Translations under genes and position numbers: made by a program
Shown here: positions 1 to 12,495 of the stretch, in pieces
Layout of the letters: every line of letters begins with the position of its first letter
Numbering within the stretch: position 1 is the first letter of the stretch
NCBI RefSeq assembly: GCF_002776525.5
Contig: NC_045438.1
Location: forward strand, 144,128,095-144,192,094
Direction: 5' to 3'
Length of the DNA: 64,000 bases
Source: Piliocolobus tephrosceles
Lineage: Eukaryota > Chordata > Mammalia > Primates > Cercopithecidae
The notes under the pieces: generated by a model
The model's input: the letters and a program-made list of their open reading frames with translations, nothing else
Told to the model about the DNA's origin: nothing
Database searches by the model: none

Positions 1-251
1 GACAGGGTCTCCCTCTGTTGCCCAGGCTGGAGTGCAGTGGCTTGATCTCTGCTCACCGCAACCTCCCCCTCCAGGGTTCAAGGGATTCTTCTGCCTCAGC
101 CTCCTGAGTAGCTGGGATTACAGGCATGTGCCACCACACCTGGCTAATTTTTTTGTTTTTAGTAGAGACAGGGTTTCAGCATGTTGGTCAGGCTGGTCTC
201 AAACTCCTGACCTCATGATCCGCCCACCTCAGCCTCCCAAAGTGCCCAGCC
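1..251 (-). mobile_element. Alu (antisense, cut by window start)
   Basis: Reads GACAGGGTCTCCCTCTGTTG at the edge and ends near GTGCCCAGCC. The poly-T end is outside the window. Confidence 0.95.
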
Positions 252-3200
252 TTAAAATAGTGCTTTTAATAATAGAAGCAGTCACAGAAACTCCAGTTCA
301 TTTAATTTGCTTATTGTTCTTCCACTTTGGGGACAGTAACCATTGTTTCTCTTCACTTTGCATTTACTCATGAGCCAATATACAAGATCCTTATTTATGG
401 ATGCACACCTTACCTGTGAAAAACCTGCTCCTTGTCTCCAAATAAAAGACTGCATTTCTTTTATCCTGTTGCCTACTGGTGACTCTCTCCCACTTACTCC
501 TTTCCTCTTGCTGCCCTGCTGTGGTCTTTTATTTCCTCTCAGTCCTTACCCATAAACCCTTCCAAAGGAGATGAAAAGAGAGAAGTAGAAGAAATTGCGA
601 AATGCAAAGGAGATGGGAAAAGGTGATGAGAAACTGCTTGTCCATGTTCTTTCCCGCATCTTCCATGCACTCATGCCCAGCTTTCCCACTTGTTCGCTGG
701 AGTCCTGTCTCCCACTGTGCCCTCCTGTCGTAAACTTTCCTCCAGGTCTGGACAAGCAGTGTGTTCACTTCCCTCACTTCACATGTCCAGTCTGGAGACA
801 CCTTCCTCCCTAAAGTTCGCACTCTGACCTTCACCCTCCGAAGTCTGCTTTGAGCAAAGGCAGCCCCGACTTTCATTGCCAGAAAGGAAGGTTTTTGGGT
901 TCTTGGCATCTAAAAAGCAAACTGTGAAAGCGTTTTTCTTCTGGAAATACCACTTTGACCCTGGATTCTATGATATTTTTACTGCTGTTTTAGGTAGAGC
1001 ATGAGTGGAAAAGAGTTTTGTAGGCTGCCCTGAGAACCTAACTATTGTGTGTGATTTTTAGTATGGGAAATTACCTTTCTCTTTTCACAACTTAATTATA
1101 ATCAAACTTTTGGAGTTCAACAAGTTGATAAGTTGGAGGATGATCTATGCTCAAAATTCAAGAACAGACTTGGTAGAACACTGGCATTTCACAAAAATTA
1201 TAGATCTTTAAAAATCTTAGGTGGGTATTTCCTTTCAACACCAACGTATTGAGAAAAGACTGCACATCTTGTTAAGTGCTATTGAGGATGAGCATTCTTT
1301 GGAGTATGATGATATATAAAGGGAGATCAACAGATAATTATTTTTGAGGTGGATTTAGAACATGAATACTTCATGAAATTGGAGGGTTAAGAGTTGTTTT
1401 ATGTGGTGAGTTCCAGTGCCGTAGTAGCACAAAAAAAATTCAAAATGTGTCATTACGAGGGATGAGTAAAATAACTTATTCACTAAAATGGGGGGCATTT
1501 CCCTCAAATCTAAGGCAATTTCATAGAGTTTGAGTTTTCAGTGATGGGCCTGCATAATAAAAGCCATCACCGCAGTATACACAATTCAGTTTTTCTGATC
1601 ACCTAAAACATACTAATTCGAATTATTCTGAGTACATTTTACATGGAAAGACCTTGGCATTTCAATGGGGTCATGCAGAGCGCGTGGCACTGGGTCCTAC
1701 CCACTGTGGCTGGGACACCCTTTCAGTGAGTGCTGGGAGTTATTGCTTCTCTTTTTCCAGAGCAGCTCACCCAAGACCATGGGTACGATCTGTTGCTCTT
1801 ACGTAGTTAATAATTTAGACAAGATGGCACCTGCTTACTGACTGCAGGTCATGCTAACCAGAATGTGTGTGTCATCTCGACATTGGAAATTCTTTTGTGG
1901 TTTGTGTCACTGCTTGCTTGTTCTATGAGGCTCATCTTTGAAGCAACACTTAAAGGACAGCCAGTACTATTCCTCTTCCTTTTTATGGCCTCATCATGGG
2001 GTCACGGAAAGGCAGAACTGTAATGGACCTAACCCAAAAGAAGCATAGGGTCCTATTTGGTGAACACTTTGCATAGCAGGAAGTACTGCGTTGGAGCGGG
2101 GGAATAAAGAGACAGAAGAATGAAAGAAAGGGGAATAAGATGACTGTGTGGTTGTTTGCACCCACCTCAGAGTCAGGGCACCATATGGGCTCACAGCAGC
2201 CTATCCCTGTCTCTCTACACACAAGTCCAGCTTTTACTAATATCTAAATAAACAGAACTCCTAGATTGCCCTGTACTCTTTTTTTTCTGCTCCTGAGTCA
2301 TTTTGTATAACTATATTTTCATTTTTCTTCCCACTTTCCCTGTGTCAGTGGTGGTTCGATGAAGACAGTTTTCTTAGCTTCTGACCTTGGTAACTCATCT
2401 CCTTGTATTTATGACTTCCCAATCCTCTCTTTGCTTCCTCCTGTCACACTCTCAGTCCAGTTTCACATCTCATTCTATCTTCTAAGTCCCAAGTTGATTT
2501 ACCAGCTTCTTTCTTTCCTCTTTACCTTAAGCAGCCTGTGGGAGTCTTCTGTTCTCATGTAGTGGAGACCTCTGATTCTGCATGTGTGATGCCTTTACCA
2601 GCACTTACTCTTGCCCCTACCCTTTTGCTTTACTGAATGTGATTTTTGCTTCCTCTCTTCTTGTTTTCCTACCTGGTCCTCTTTGCTTCCGTGTTACTGA
2701 ATGCCTATACAATGCAGTGGGCAGAGTAAGCAAAATGAACAAGACACGCATGACCTCTCATCTCCGGGAATTTATAGTCTTGCTGAAAAGACAGACGAGC
2801 ATCTCTAGTACCACCTAATAAGTGATTCAATTTAGTAGATATAGTTTGCATTGAGACATTTAGTTCAAGTGCTTTTGGCTTTATCGTGTTGCAATAAAGC
2901 TATCTGTGGACCCTTCAAATGGAAGCGTCCTTCTTCTTTGACCTGGCGTTGGGGATCTCACTGTTCATTCCTGTACCTCATGTCTCATCCGTGTAATGCG
3001 TCCTTCAAATAATGACATTCTTTTTTTACCATAACCATTCGAGATGGAATTAATGACGTTATTAAATGATCTTCAGAGTACAAATCTGTTCTACTGTGTA
3101 AAAAGCTTTGGTACGTATTATATACAGAGGGGAAGAGCAGGCAGCTTGACTTCGGAGCACTTATGATGGGCTGGGAACTATGCTAGGCACTAGGCATAAA

Positions 3201-3600
3201 ATGGATACTTCCCTGCCCTTGCTTTTTGGGAGTTCGGGGTGTAGGAGAAGAGACAGAGAAGTAAACCAGCTATGATTATCTAGTGGCAGGTGGCTGTGGT
3301 AGAGGTGTGCTCAGAGGACCAAGGAAGTGCAGATTGGATTAGGGATGTAGGTCAGCGAGTTTGAAATGGTTTAAGCTATAATAGACTCTGGTTTTTTTGG
3401 CCTGTTTCTCTTAGATCAAAGTTTTGAGAAAGTCTCCTTCTACAACTTGATTGAGGGCGTTATTTAATAATTATATCTGTACAAGAGTCAAAATCAGTCT
3501 CTAGCAGAAAGAGTGAAAATCAACTTGCATGGAAAAGAGGAGAAGGTCGCCTTCCTATTAACCAGGCTTAGAGGGTAGACACATTTAAAGCCAACTATAA
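252..3600. other. Intron 2, no recognised feature
   Basis: AT-rich unique sequence. A weak mammalian-repeat flavour is seen at 2700-2800 and 3150-3330 (TGCTAGGCACTAGGCA). No gene, RNA or clear repeat was identified. ORFs of 60-126 codons here lack conserved motifs. Confidence 0.7.
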
Positions 3601-3610
3601 AATTAACAGG

Positions 3611-3888
3611 ATGTAATCCCAGCACTTTGGGAGGCCGAGATGGGTGGATCACGAGGTCAGGAGATCGAGACCATCTTGGCTAACAAGGTGAAACCCCGTC
3701 TCTACTAAAAAATACAAAAAACTAGCCGGGCGAGGTGGCGGGCACCTGTAGTCCCAGCTACTTGGGAGGCTGAGGCAGGAGAATGGCGTAAACCTGGGAG
3801 GCGGAGCTTGCAGTGAGCTGAGATCCCGCCACTGCACTCCAGCCTGGGCGACAGAGTGAGACTCCGTCCCCCCCACCGCAAAAAAAAG
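3611..3888 (+). mobile_element. AluY, Old World monkey type, 5'-truncated
   Basis: It lacks the first 25-30 bp of Alu. The direct repeat AATTAACAGG at 3601-3610 and 3889-3898 proves an intact insertion. AACTAGCCGGGCGAGGTGGC is the variant I associate with cercopithecine AluY lineages. Confidence 0.92.
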
Positions 3889-3898
3889 AATTAACAGG

Positions 3899-4661
3899 AA
3901 ACGTTGTTTCTCCCATGGTGGCACAGGGCTGGAAAATGCCACAACGGCTCCCTCTTTGAGTGATGACTACTTTCTTACTGCTGATACTCTCAGTCTTGCT
4001 TTGCTATTCCTGTCTTTTACTGAGATCTTTATTGGCTAAACTTCTCTTACCTCATGCAACCCCTGGTTAATCCCTGATTCTTTTAATTTCACCTTAAAAA
4101 CAGAAACCAATCTAGAACTGATCTCTGTTTCCCTTAGCTCTTCAGAATCCTTCAATGAGATTCCAAACCCTAGAAACCTATAAACTTTCCTGCCTCTTTC
4201 TCACTGTCATTTTATGATTATTTAAGTGCTGGCACTTGCTACACTGAGTCCACACATCTGATTTTGTCAGACTGCAGGCTTGCTCCTGTTAGACTTCTGA
4301 TTAGGCTTTAACATATACATCGGAGTTGTCTGTTAGATTGTAGTCTCTAGGAGGTCTGCTAATCCTGTATAGTACCCACCATACTGAAGGCTGGGAATTG
4401 TTTAAATTTGTTATGGTTTTGATCTTCCTTTTGAGCCAATTTAGGTAGATGTCCATTTGCCTTGCACATGCCTGGTTATTCTGATTTTCACATAATGGAT
4501 AGGACATCTCAAATAATTTAAAAGCCTTTTTTCCCCACCACCTATTTAGATTTTGTTTCAGGGGTAAAATTAGTTGTAGTTAAATCTTTATTTGATACAT
4601 TTATTGCCCCTGTAGGATAATTTGCAGCTATGCTGAATGAATGCTATTCATGTAACAAGTA
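3899..4661. other. Intron 2, no recognised feature
   Basis: AT-rich unique intronic sequence between an AluY and MER2. Confidence 0.7.
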
Positions 4662-4979
4662 GAGTTATCCTTCAATATTCTCAGTCCTAGGGATTCGTTC
4701 CAGTAACCCTTGAGGATACCAAAATCCAAGGATGCTCAAGTCTTTATATAAAATATCATCATATTTGCATATAACCTATGCACATCCCCCCGTATACTTT
4801 AAATCATCTCTAGATTACTAGTAATACCTAGCGCAATGTAAATGCTATGTAAATAGTTGTTATACTGTATTGTTTTTATGTTATTTTTAAATGTTGAGTT
4901 TTTTTTTCTTTCTTTTTTTCTTGATCTGTGGTTGGTCGAATCTGTGGCTTCAGAACTCATTCATATGGAGGGCCAACTA
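4662..4979 (-). mobile_element. MER2 (Tigger-type DNA transposon remnant)
   Basis: The characteristic MER2 text is present: GGATACCAAAATCCAAGGAT, TAACCTATGCACATCC, GTAAATGCTATGTAAATAG and, at the right end, GGAGGGCCAAC. The flanks are TA-rich, as expected for mariner-type insertion. It is non-autonomous and carries no transposase. Confidence 0.88.
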
Positions 4980-5624
4980 TATTTATTGTGTGCCTGTTAT
5001 GTGCTAGGCATTGTGGTTGTTAGTTGGGAACTAAGCTCCTGGTTTCTCTCCATGGAGCTTACTAATCTTTAGCCTTCCTGGTGTGGTATCTCTTGATTTT
5101 AACTCTACCAGTGTTGGTCTTTGTTGCAGAACCTGGTGTGAGGCAGATTTCTTTGATTCAAGAGCTGTATTTAGGGGGCTAAATAGCTTTTGAACTTTAT
5201 TATTGATAATAAGTCAGAGGATAATGGGATTAATTTTTGAAGAGTAAAAAACACCTAGTTCCTGGAAAGTATTTTCTATTTTCCTAAAGTTATAAACACC
5301 TAGTCTACTCATTGTAACCTGAATAATAGCTGGTGTTGTCCAACCCTCTCTTATGATCAGGATAAGTAGGCTTGAATCTCCATTGCTTAGCCTTTTTCTT
5401 CCCTTATGTGAATTCCACAGGTATTATTATCTTATGCCCACCTCTTCTGAGTTTCTGCTTCTGAAGTATTGGTTGAGTTATGGATTCTCTTGTTCTCTTA
5501 CAGTTTGTGTCTGTCTAAGACCCCATCGACCCAGAGATGAAATTCTTTCATTAATGTCCACAAGAATACCTCACTCAAACAAGTTTATGTGTGGTGATTT
5601 ATTTTTTCTTTTTCTTTCTCTCTC
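4980..5624. other. Intron 2, no recognised feature
   Basis: Unique intronic sequence between MER2 and an Alu. Nothing was identified. Confidence 0.7.
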
Positions 5625-5928
5625 TTTTTTTTTTTTTTTTTTTTTTTTGAGACGGAGTCTCTCTCTGTCACCCAGGCTAGAGTGCAATGGTGTGATCTTG
5701 GCTCTCTGCAACCTCCACCTCCTGGGTTCACGTGATTCTCCATGCCTTAGCCACCAGTAGCTGGGATTATAGGCACCTGCCACCACACCTGGCTAAATTT
5801 GTATATTTAGTAGAGATGGGGGTTTGTCGTGTTGCCTAGGCTGGTCTCGAACTCCTGACCTCAGGTGATCCACCCACCTCGGCCTCCCAAAGTGCTGGGA
5901 GTACAGACGTGAGCCAGCGCACCCAGCC
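5625..5928 (-). mobile_element. Alu (antisense)
   Basis: 24-T start, then GAGACGGAGTCTCTCTCTGT, ending ACCCAGCC. The flanks TGTGTGGTGATTTAT and TGTGTGGCGAAATTTAT are a decayed target duplication. Confidence 0.95.
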
Positions 5929-6230
5929 TGTGTGTGGCGAAATTTATCAATGGTGTGTAGAACTGGAGTGGATATTCTCAGTCACGTAGAAGTGTCAACA
6001 ACTCTACATGATGTTATACTTCCCCATTCTTAAAAATACATTGGTCTTATGTGCCAATTCAGGCTCCAGCCTGTGGCCATGCTTCTTGATGACTTCTTTC
6101 TTTTTTCCCTCCTCCTGTCTCTTCTCTATACTACCCCTACTCCACATTCCCATTAATTTATAATACAGAACAAGTTGGACGTTCATTTTTGTTTCTGTGA
6201 ATCCAAGTTCTCAGGATCAGTAGTAAATAA

Positions 6231-6514
6231 TTTTTTTTTTTTTTTTTTTTTTTGTTGAGACAGAATCTCTCTTGAGAGATCCCGGCTCACTGCAATTTCC
6301 CCTCCCAGGGTTCAAGCAATTCTCATGCCTCAGCCTCCTGAGTAGCTGGGACTACAAGTGTGTGCCACCACGCCTGGCTAATTTTTGTATTATTAGTAGA
6401 GATGGGGTTTCATCATGTTGCCCAGGCTAGTCTCAAACTCCTGACTTGAAGTGATCCACCTGCCTCAGCCTCCCAAAGTGCTGTGATTACAGGCATGAGC
6501 CACCATGCCCAGCC
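6231..6514 (-). mobile_element. Alu (antisense), internal deletion
   Basis: Poly-T then GAGACAGAATCTCTC; about 30 bp usually present after this are missing. Ends GCCCAGCC. Confidence 0.94.
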
Positions 6515-8098
6515 TGGCAGTAACAATAATTTTTACTCTCTTTTCCACATTTGTATATAAAACATTAGTAGTCTGCTTTGGGTTTCTTTTATCTGTTCTT
6601 CCCATCTGCTACTGATATCCATCAATAACCCTCAGTAACCAGTCACAAGAGAAATATAAGCAAGAAGAGAGAGCAGAAGGTCAGGCTCACCTGATTCAAA
6701 GGAATCTGTTGGTGAATAAGTGTGCTATCTGTGCTTCAGAGAAATGCTGCCTCAAAGTAAGACCACAGTGAAAATCTTCCCAGAGTGGCAGCCTTCTTCT
6801 TGGGTAAACCATCCTTCTGAATTCTCTTGAATACATTGAGATAGATGTATTTTCTTACAAAGATCTTGGATCAACCTTGTTTCTTCTTTGTGGGGTGGAG
6901 AATTTTAGGAGTACCAGGAGAGGAAGAAAAAAAGGAAGAGAGTGTTTGAAACTGCAAAACTTTGCCTTGCTGAAAAGTCTGTGGGAACCTGGGTTGTACG
7001 TCAGGTCAGTTACTCAGGTGAATGTCCTTAAGATTTTGAATATCATTATTAAAACTTCACATTTCAGTTTAATCATTAGGCATAATCTCTAATGAAACAT
7101 ACTGTAAGATTTCCTACTTAAAGGCTTTGGTTGGGAATGGGATTCTAGACATTAAATTGATTCTAGACATTATTTGGGATTCCAGGCATTAATTATTAAC
7201 CTTATTGCAGGAAGGCATGGTGATTATGTGGTTTAACTCACTAACCTTTAGCTTGGGAATTCTGAGACCCAAGAGGCTTCAAAGAGGGAACTACTAAAGA
7301 GGTAATCTAAATATTTATTTAACTTGTGGAAAACTTTCCAGATTATGTTAACTTGAGGAAATCTTTCCAGATTATGTTAGTCAGGTTTACTAATTTATTG
7401 AATAAATCAAAGAAAATAAAACACACTTTTGCAAATTCTTCCAACAATATTGAAGCCCCTCCCCAACCTTTTATTTTATACCTTTCCCCCATCACTCTGA
7501 TATAACTGCTACGTAACAAGCATTCTTTTAAGGAAAGCCAGTTCACATCACTGACCATGGTGATTCCAAAGTATTGATGACCTTAACAAGGTTTTCTGCT
7601 AAAGAACAACTGCTATATTTCATTTTCTTTCACACTTTCTTGTTTTACCCTTTTGTCAGCATTGAGCTGTGTGTATGGATTGTATGGATGTGTGTATGTG
7701 TGTTCGAACAAGACTAAGAAAGACAGAAGTGTATCTGTCAACCGGTCAAATATCAGTCTAACGAAAAATATTCGTCAATAACTCCCAGCCAGCTCTGATC
7801 AAAAGCTAAAAGATTGGTGGTTTTACTTTAGCCTTTAACATGTATCATGGCATTTGTTCCAAATATCTTGCATCTTCTCTTTGGCATTTAGGCATCTTGT
7901 TAGGAAGCTTATTAGCTGTGAAATTAGCAGATATACATATTACAGCATGTATAGTTTTTTATTTATAGTGATAAGCTGTTCTAAGCAAAGAGAAATTTAA
8001 TACATGTTTAGAAAATAATTAACCTTTTCAGAAAAAAATAGGAAAAGTAATAAAATGTTAAATTACTAAATATGTGTAAAATACCACTTGTTTTTTCT
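6515..8098. other. Intron 2, unique apart from the 29-bp tandem
   Basis: Contains the 29-bp duplication at 7321 and a loose triplicate of GATTCTAGACATTA-like text at 7140-7195. No gene was seen. Confidence 0.65.
7321..7378. repeat. 29-bp tandem duplication
   Basis: 7321-7349 and 7350-7378 are head-to-tail 29-bp copies differing at two positions. Both end CCAGATTATGTT. No homology to a known repeat family is evident. Confidence 0.92.
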
Positions 8099-8572
8099 CT
8101 GCCTGACTTATTTCACTTAGCATAATGTTCTCCAGGATCATCCATGTTTTTGCAAATGACAGAATTTCTTTTGTTTTTATGGCTGAATAACAATGAAGCT
8201 CACACGTGGAATCTAAAAAGTCAAACTCACAGAAGAGAAAAGAATGGTGGTTACTGGGGCATGGGATGAGGACAGGGTAGGGAATGGGGAGATGTTCGTT
8301 AAAGGGTACAAAGCTTAAATTTGACCAGGAGGGGTAAGTTCTGGAAATCTATTGCATAGCATGTTGATTATAGTTAATAATAATGTATATTTGAAAATTG
8401 CTAAATGAGTTTTTAAATGTTCCTACTACAAAAAGTGCTAAATATGTGAGGTGATAGATATGTTAACTAGCTTGGTTTAATTATCCCACACTGCACCCAT
8501 ATATCAAAAAATTATATTGTACTCCATAAATACATTTTTTGTTTGTCAATTAAAAATAAATAAAAATATCAC
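8099..8572 (+). mobile_element. 5'-inverted L1 3' end
   Basis: 8099-8190 is antisense L1 (TTCACTTAGCATAATGTTCT), and 8191-8572 is sense L1 3' end (GTGGAATCTAAAAAGTC, later AATAATGTATATTTGAAAAT, then an A-rich tail). The antisense part corresponds to L1 sequence just upstream of the sense part. The arrangement is that of a twin-primed insertion. Confidence 0.8.
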
Positions 8573-9539
8573 CTAGTTGAAATATCAAACTGTTCTCCAT
8601 ACAAATTTTCATTTAAATTCCGACCAAAATAAGATCCTTTTGGCAATTGAACAGCAACACCTATTGAACTGAGAGGAGCTTGTTGTTCTGATATTGCATG
8701 AGATTCAGAAATATAGAAGGTGAAATTTTAGGACTGTGTAGTACAGTGCATGACCTGAAGTTCTGCCAAGGTATATCAAGCTTTTGGTTGATGGCAGTTG
8801 AGATACTTGTGCCCTTGCTAGAAAATCAATGTTTAGATTCATATTTAGGATAATTATTAGCATGAGCTTATTGAGTTTTCTGGTGAAGTCAGAGGAACTC
8901 TTCTTGATGAAAGCATATTTCCATATGGTATAAATAATAGAAAAATGTGTCTAAATAATAGCAATGTCTAGCCAGGGAAGATAAATAAATTGTATTCAAT
9001 TTTTTATTGAATGCTGCTCATGCATGATTTTATATTTCCTCAAGAATATTTATCAAAAGCCAGGAAGTGGACTACATTCTAGGCCTGCAGACATAAAAAG
9101 ACTCATGTGCCAATCAGAAATGACAACAGGTAATTGTAGGAGGACGCTGTAAAGAGTTTTAAAAGGTGAGATATATGGAAAAGACTAAAAATATTGGAAA
9201 GTAATATCAGAGATTATTAATCCAAGGGAAGAAAAGTATTTATTTAGACCCAATTAATAATTGGTTTCAATACTTACAAAGAATATGGTAACCAGCCCTC
9301 TACATCATAGCTGGATAACAAAATGGGGGTAAAAAATTAAGGTATTGTGTGAAAATTGGTGAATTTAAGTTGGTTTGAAAGAAAACCCTTTTTTTTTTTT
9401 AATTGGAGAAGACTACTAAAAGCTTACTGAAAGAGAAAGAGTGATACCTTCTATCTATTTTAAATAGAAATACATTCTTCTGACTTGCACATTTCAGTTG
9501 TATGCCAAGATGGCAGAGGTGAATTGAGGTTTGTTTAAA
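8573..9539. other. Intron 2, no recognised feature
   Basis: AT-rich sequence after the inverted L1. Nothing else was identified. Confidence 0.65.
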
Positions 9540-9793
9540 TTTCAAAATGCGCTCTAATCTAAGGTTTTCGGGGTCAGAGCCTTCCTGTAGAAGCCCAGAA
9601 GGAGCACTGCCCAGCTGCCACACTCCACGGAGAAGTGGGTGGTGGGAGAACACTGCTGGAGTGACTGGCAGCAGTCTGTATTGACACCTCCTGTCATGAC
9701 TTCTTGTTTCAGAGAGTTCTCCCTTGCAAATAAACATGGAATGCTGTGATTTTCTGACTTAAAGTCAGAATTGTGTAAAAAAAAAAAAAAAAG
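9540..9793 (+). pseudogene. Candidate retrocopy fragment with poly-A tail
   Basis: This stretch has more G/C than its surroundings. It ends with an AATAAA at about 9729, then GTCAGAATTGTGT and a pure A16 run with no Alu or L1 body. That is the shape of a reverse-transcribed 3' UTR. I cannot name a parent gene and no clear target duplication was found. Confidence 0.3.
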
Positions 9794-11090
9794 TAACATA
9801 ATTTGAAGCAACACTGTGAAAGTAAAGGGTTTGAGGAATAGTCCTGTTTTGCCATGTGGTTTTCATATTTAGAACTGAAGGTAGCATAGCACCCTGGACA
9901 GACATATCAACCATCTAAAGAGATGTTTCAATTTCCTCCCACTAATTGTATGTCCAGCAAAGATGCATTAAAGGAATAAGGGAAGTAAAGCCCAAAGGAA
10001 TCAGTAATAAGAAACCAGTATATGAAGTCATCTGTGAGGATGCTTTCACATTTGATTAGGATATAAAAACTTGTCGGATTAAACACTTTAAATTTTATTT
10101 CTCTTTAATTTAGATCAAATTCTTTGTGTGTGTATGTGTGTGTGTGTGCGCGCGCGTGTACGCATGCCTGCATGTGTGCGCCCTCTTGCATGTCTGATTG
10201 TTGGGGAAGTATTTTTGGATTCTGGGAAACTATATTTCAAAGATCTAGAGTAGCCCAGAGCAGCAATAAATCTTTGAACTTTTCCTGGAGGGGTAGTTTG
10301 GTGAGAACACTGTGCTAATGAGGCCAAGGACTTAGGCTTGAATCCCACGGTCCTCTTAGATCTACTAGGTCCCTGGCCCCAGACTGTTCCCTAAAAACCA
10401 GCTGTCCTCTCAAATGTGGTACTGGTTAAGGTTTGTGGGACAGTATATATGTAATTCAGCCTACATCTATCACTGAACTCAGAAAACAACTAAAAAGGTC
10501 CATGTCTCGAAAGTAGGAGGCTAATAGTCCTACCTTTATGTGTAAAATAAAATAAGTTTCAGTATAGTTCAAAACAGATGGATGGAGGCCTTTTTTTTTT
10601 TTTAAAGGTAGGTCTCTATTTGTACTTGGTTGATTTCAGCAGGAAGTATGCAGGCAGTATGCCCTAGTGTCTAACTTGGTCAACAATGAAAATTCCCATG
10701 TATCATTGTGAAAGACTCCTTTATAAGCAGCCAGCCAGATCAAACTCAGATGTCATCCCATGATTACATAGTTTGGATGTTTGGTTTGTTGAAATAAAGT
10801 TGATTTCAGCCCACCTGTTAGCTGGGGGCAGACCTGTAAGTGGCGAAGGATTGTGGGAGAGAGACAAATAAAGTGACTTGTTATATTTGCAGTGTCTAAT
10901 GTTTAACCTGGAACTGTTCTCTCTAGGAAATTTCAAATGGCAATCTCTGCTGCTTTGTATTTTTACCCCCTTCTAGCAGTAAGTATTTTTGTGTTTCAAA
11001 GATCTGTGAACCTCTATGGCCATCTTTGCTATTTCAAATTATATAGCCATATGTAACTGGGCTGCCAGCTTTTAGAAATTTTTAGATAAT
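9794..11090. other. Intron 2, unique apart from the TG/CG tract
   Basis: Holds the alternating tract at 10125-10167 and a short poly-T at 10591. Otherwise no recognised repeat or gene. Confidence 0.65.
10125..10167. repeat. Alternating (TG)/(CG) tract, Z-DNA prone
   Basis: 43 bases of strict pyrimidine-purine alternation: TG repeats, a GCGCGCGCG core at about 10148-10156, then TGTACGCATGC. Such tracts favour left-handed DNA. The retained CpGs are unusual in this CpG-poor intron. Confidence 0.85.
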
Positions 11091-11374
11091 GGCCAGGTGC
11101 CGTGGCTCACACCTGTAATCCCAGCACTTTGGGAGGCCAAGGCGGGTCAGGAGTTTGAGACCAGCCTGGGCAACATGATGAAACCCTATCTCCACTAAAA
11201 ATGCAAAAATTAGCCAGACATAGTGGTACGTGCCTGTAATCCCAGCTACTTGGAGGCTGAGGTGGGAGAATTGCTTGAGCCAGGAGGTGGAGGTGAGCCG
11301 AGATCCTGCCACTGCATTCCAGTCTGGGCGACAGAGTGAGACACTGTCTCAAAAAAAAAAAAAAAAAAAAAAAA
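11091..11374 (+). mobile_element. Alu (sense)
   Basis: GGCCAGGTGCCGTGGCTCAC to a poly-A tail. AGAAATTTTTAGA flanks both sides as the target duplication. Confidence 0.96.
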
Positions 11375-11823
11375 GAAATTTTTAGAAAATAAGTCATCTA
11401 ATATCATTCAAGTTGCATTTTGTTAATTATATTCCAAGTGATAAAACTCCATATTCATGACTTGTTTTCCTAGAAATGAGTGAATAACTAGATTTCCAGT
11501 ATTACAAATTTTGCATTAGCTAGTTTTATACCTTCCATGCTGGTTTTTAAAGCTGGATTAAAAAAAAGAAGTGTCAACTAAAAATATTTTTACTATAGCA
11601 AATAAATTCTTTTAGTATGGCTTTTGCAAATGCAGAGCTTGTTTTGCATGAAGGCTCAATTGACTAATATTTAATTTAGTCAAATAGTATGTGAAAATTG
11701 GATTAAATTGCCCTTCTGCTAGTCGGTACTTCTCCTAATCAGATTGTTATTCCCTTGTGTTATTTCTATTTTAATTAATTTTATCAATAATATTGATTAA
11801 CTTTGACTTTCCTCACCTATTAG
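11375..11823. other. Intron 2, AT-rich unique sequence
   Basis: No repeat family or gene recognised. The local duplication begins at its end. Confidence 0.65.
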
Positions 11824-11993
11824 GCTACCATAAGCCAGGGGAATCCTCAGAAACTTCCTGGAATAAATGACATATACCTTGTGACCTAAAGGGAATGAGT
11901 ATGTTCACCAGGCAAACAGGAGGAAGAGCATTGCAGGCAAAAGAGATGGCATATGTGAACGTCTGCAGATGAGAGAGCACAGGGCACGTTTGT
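11824..11993 (+). repeat. Local duplication, copy A
   Basis: Starts ACCATAAGCCAGGGG and ends AGAGCACAGGGCACGTTTG. It aligns by eye to 13128-13300 with about ten substitutions and three small indels (roughly 94% identical). The flanks are unrelated and there is no poly-A tail. Copy B lies in a longer old dispersed sequence, so copy A is probably the derived one. Confidence 0.9.
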
Positions 11994-12194
11994 CTACATG
12001 TTCATCTCTATATGAACATGTATATAATGCAATCCAAGCGATGTGATTGTCGACTGGGAATTTTCAGCATTTTTGCTTAGTGACTCTTATTTATTCTGAA
12101 ACTTTATTCCTCTCTGCCGCTTCACCAATTCATTTCCTTATGTATAATCATATTCAAATAATTCTCCATCTCTAGGAATTCCCTTTGCTCTATC

Positions 12195-12495
12195 TTTTTT
12201 TTTTTTTTTTGAGACAGGTCCTCGCTCTGTCGCCCAGGCTGGAGTGCAATGGTGCAATCTCGGCTCACTGCAGGCTCCGTCCCCTGGGTTCACGCCATTC
12301 TCCTGTCTCAGCCTCCCCAGTAGCTGGGACTACAGGTGGCCTCCACCATGCCTGGCTAATTTTTTGTGTGTGTTTTTAGTAGAAACGGGGTTTCACCGTG
12401 TTCGCCAGGATGGTCTTGATCTCCTGACCTCGTGATCCACCCGCCTCGGCCTCCCAAAGTGCTGGGATTCCAGGCGTGAGCTGCTGTGCCTGGCC
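12195..12495 (-). mobile_element. AluY/S (antisense)
   Basis: Poly-T, GAGACAGGTCCTCGCTCTGT, ending TGCCTGGCC. Short direct repeat TGCTCT on both sides. Confidence 0.95.

Noticed and set aside
529..909. 126-codon ORF on the - strand near the window start
   Set aside because: No recognisable domain, low-complexity intronic sequence, no splice or promoter context; length is compatible with chance in 64 kb.
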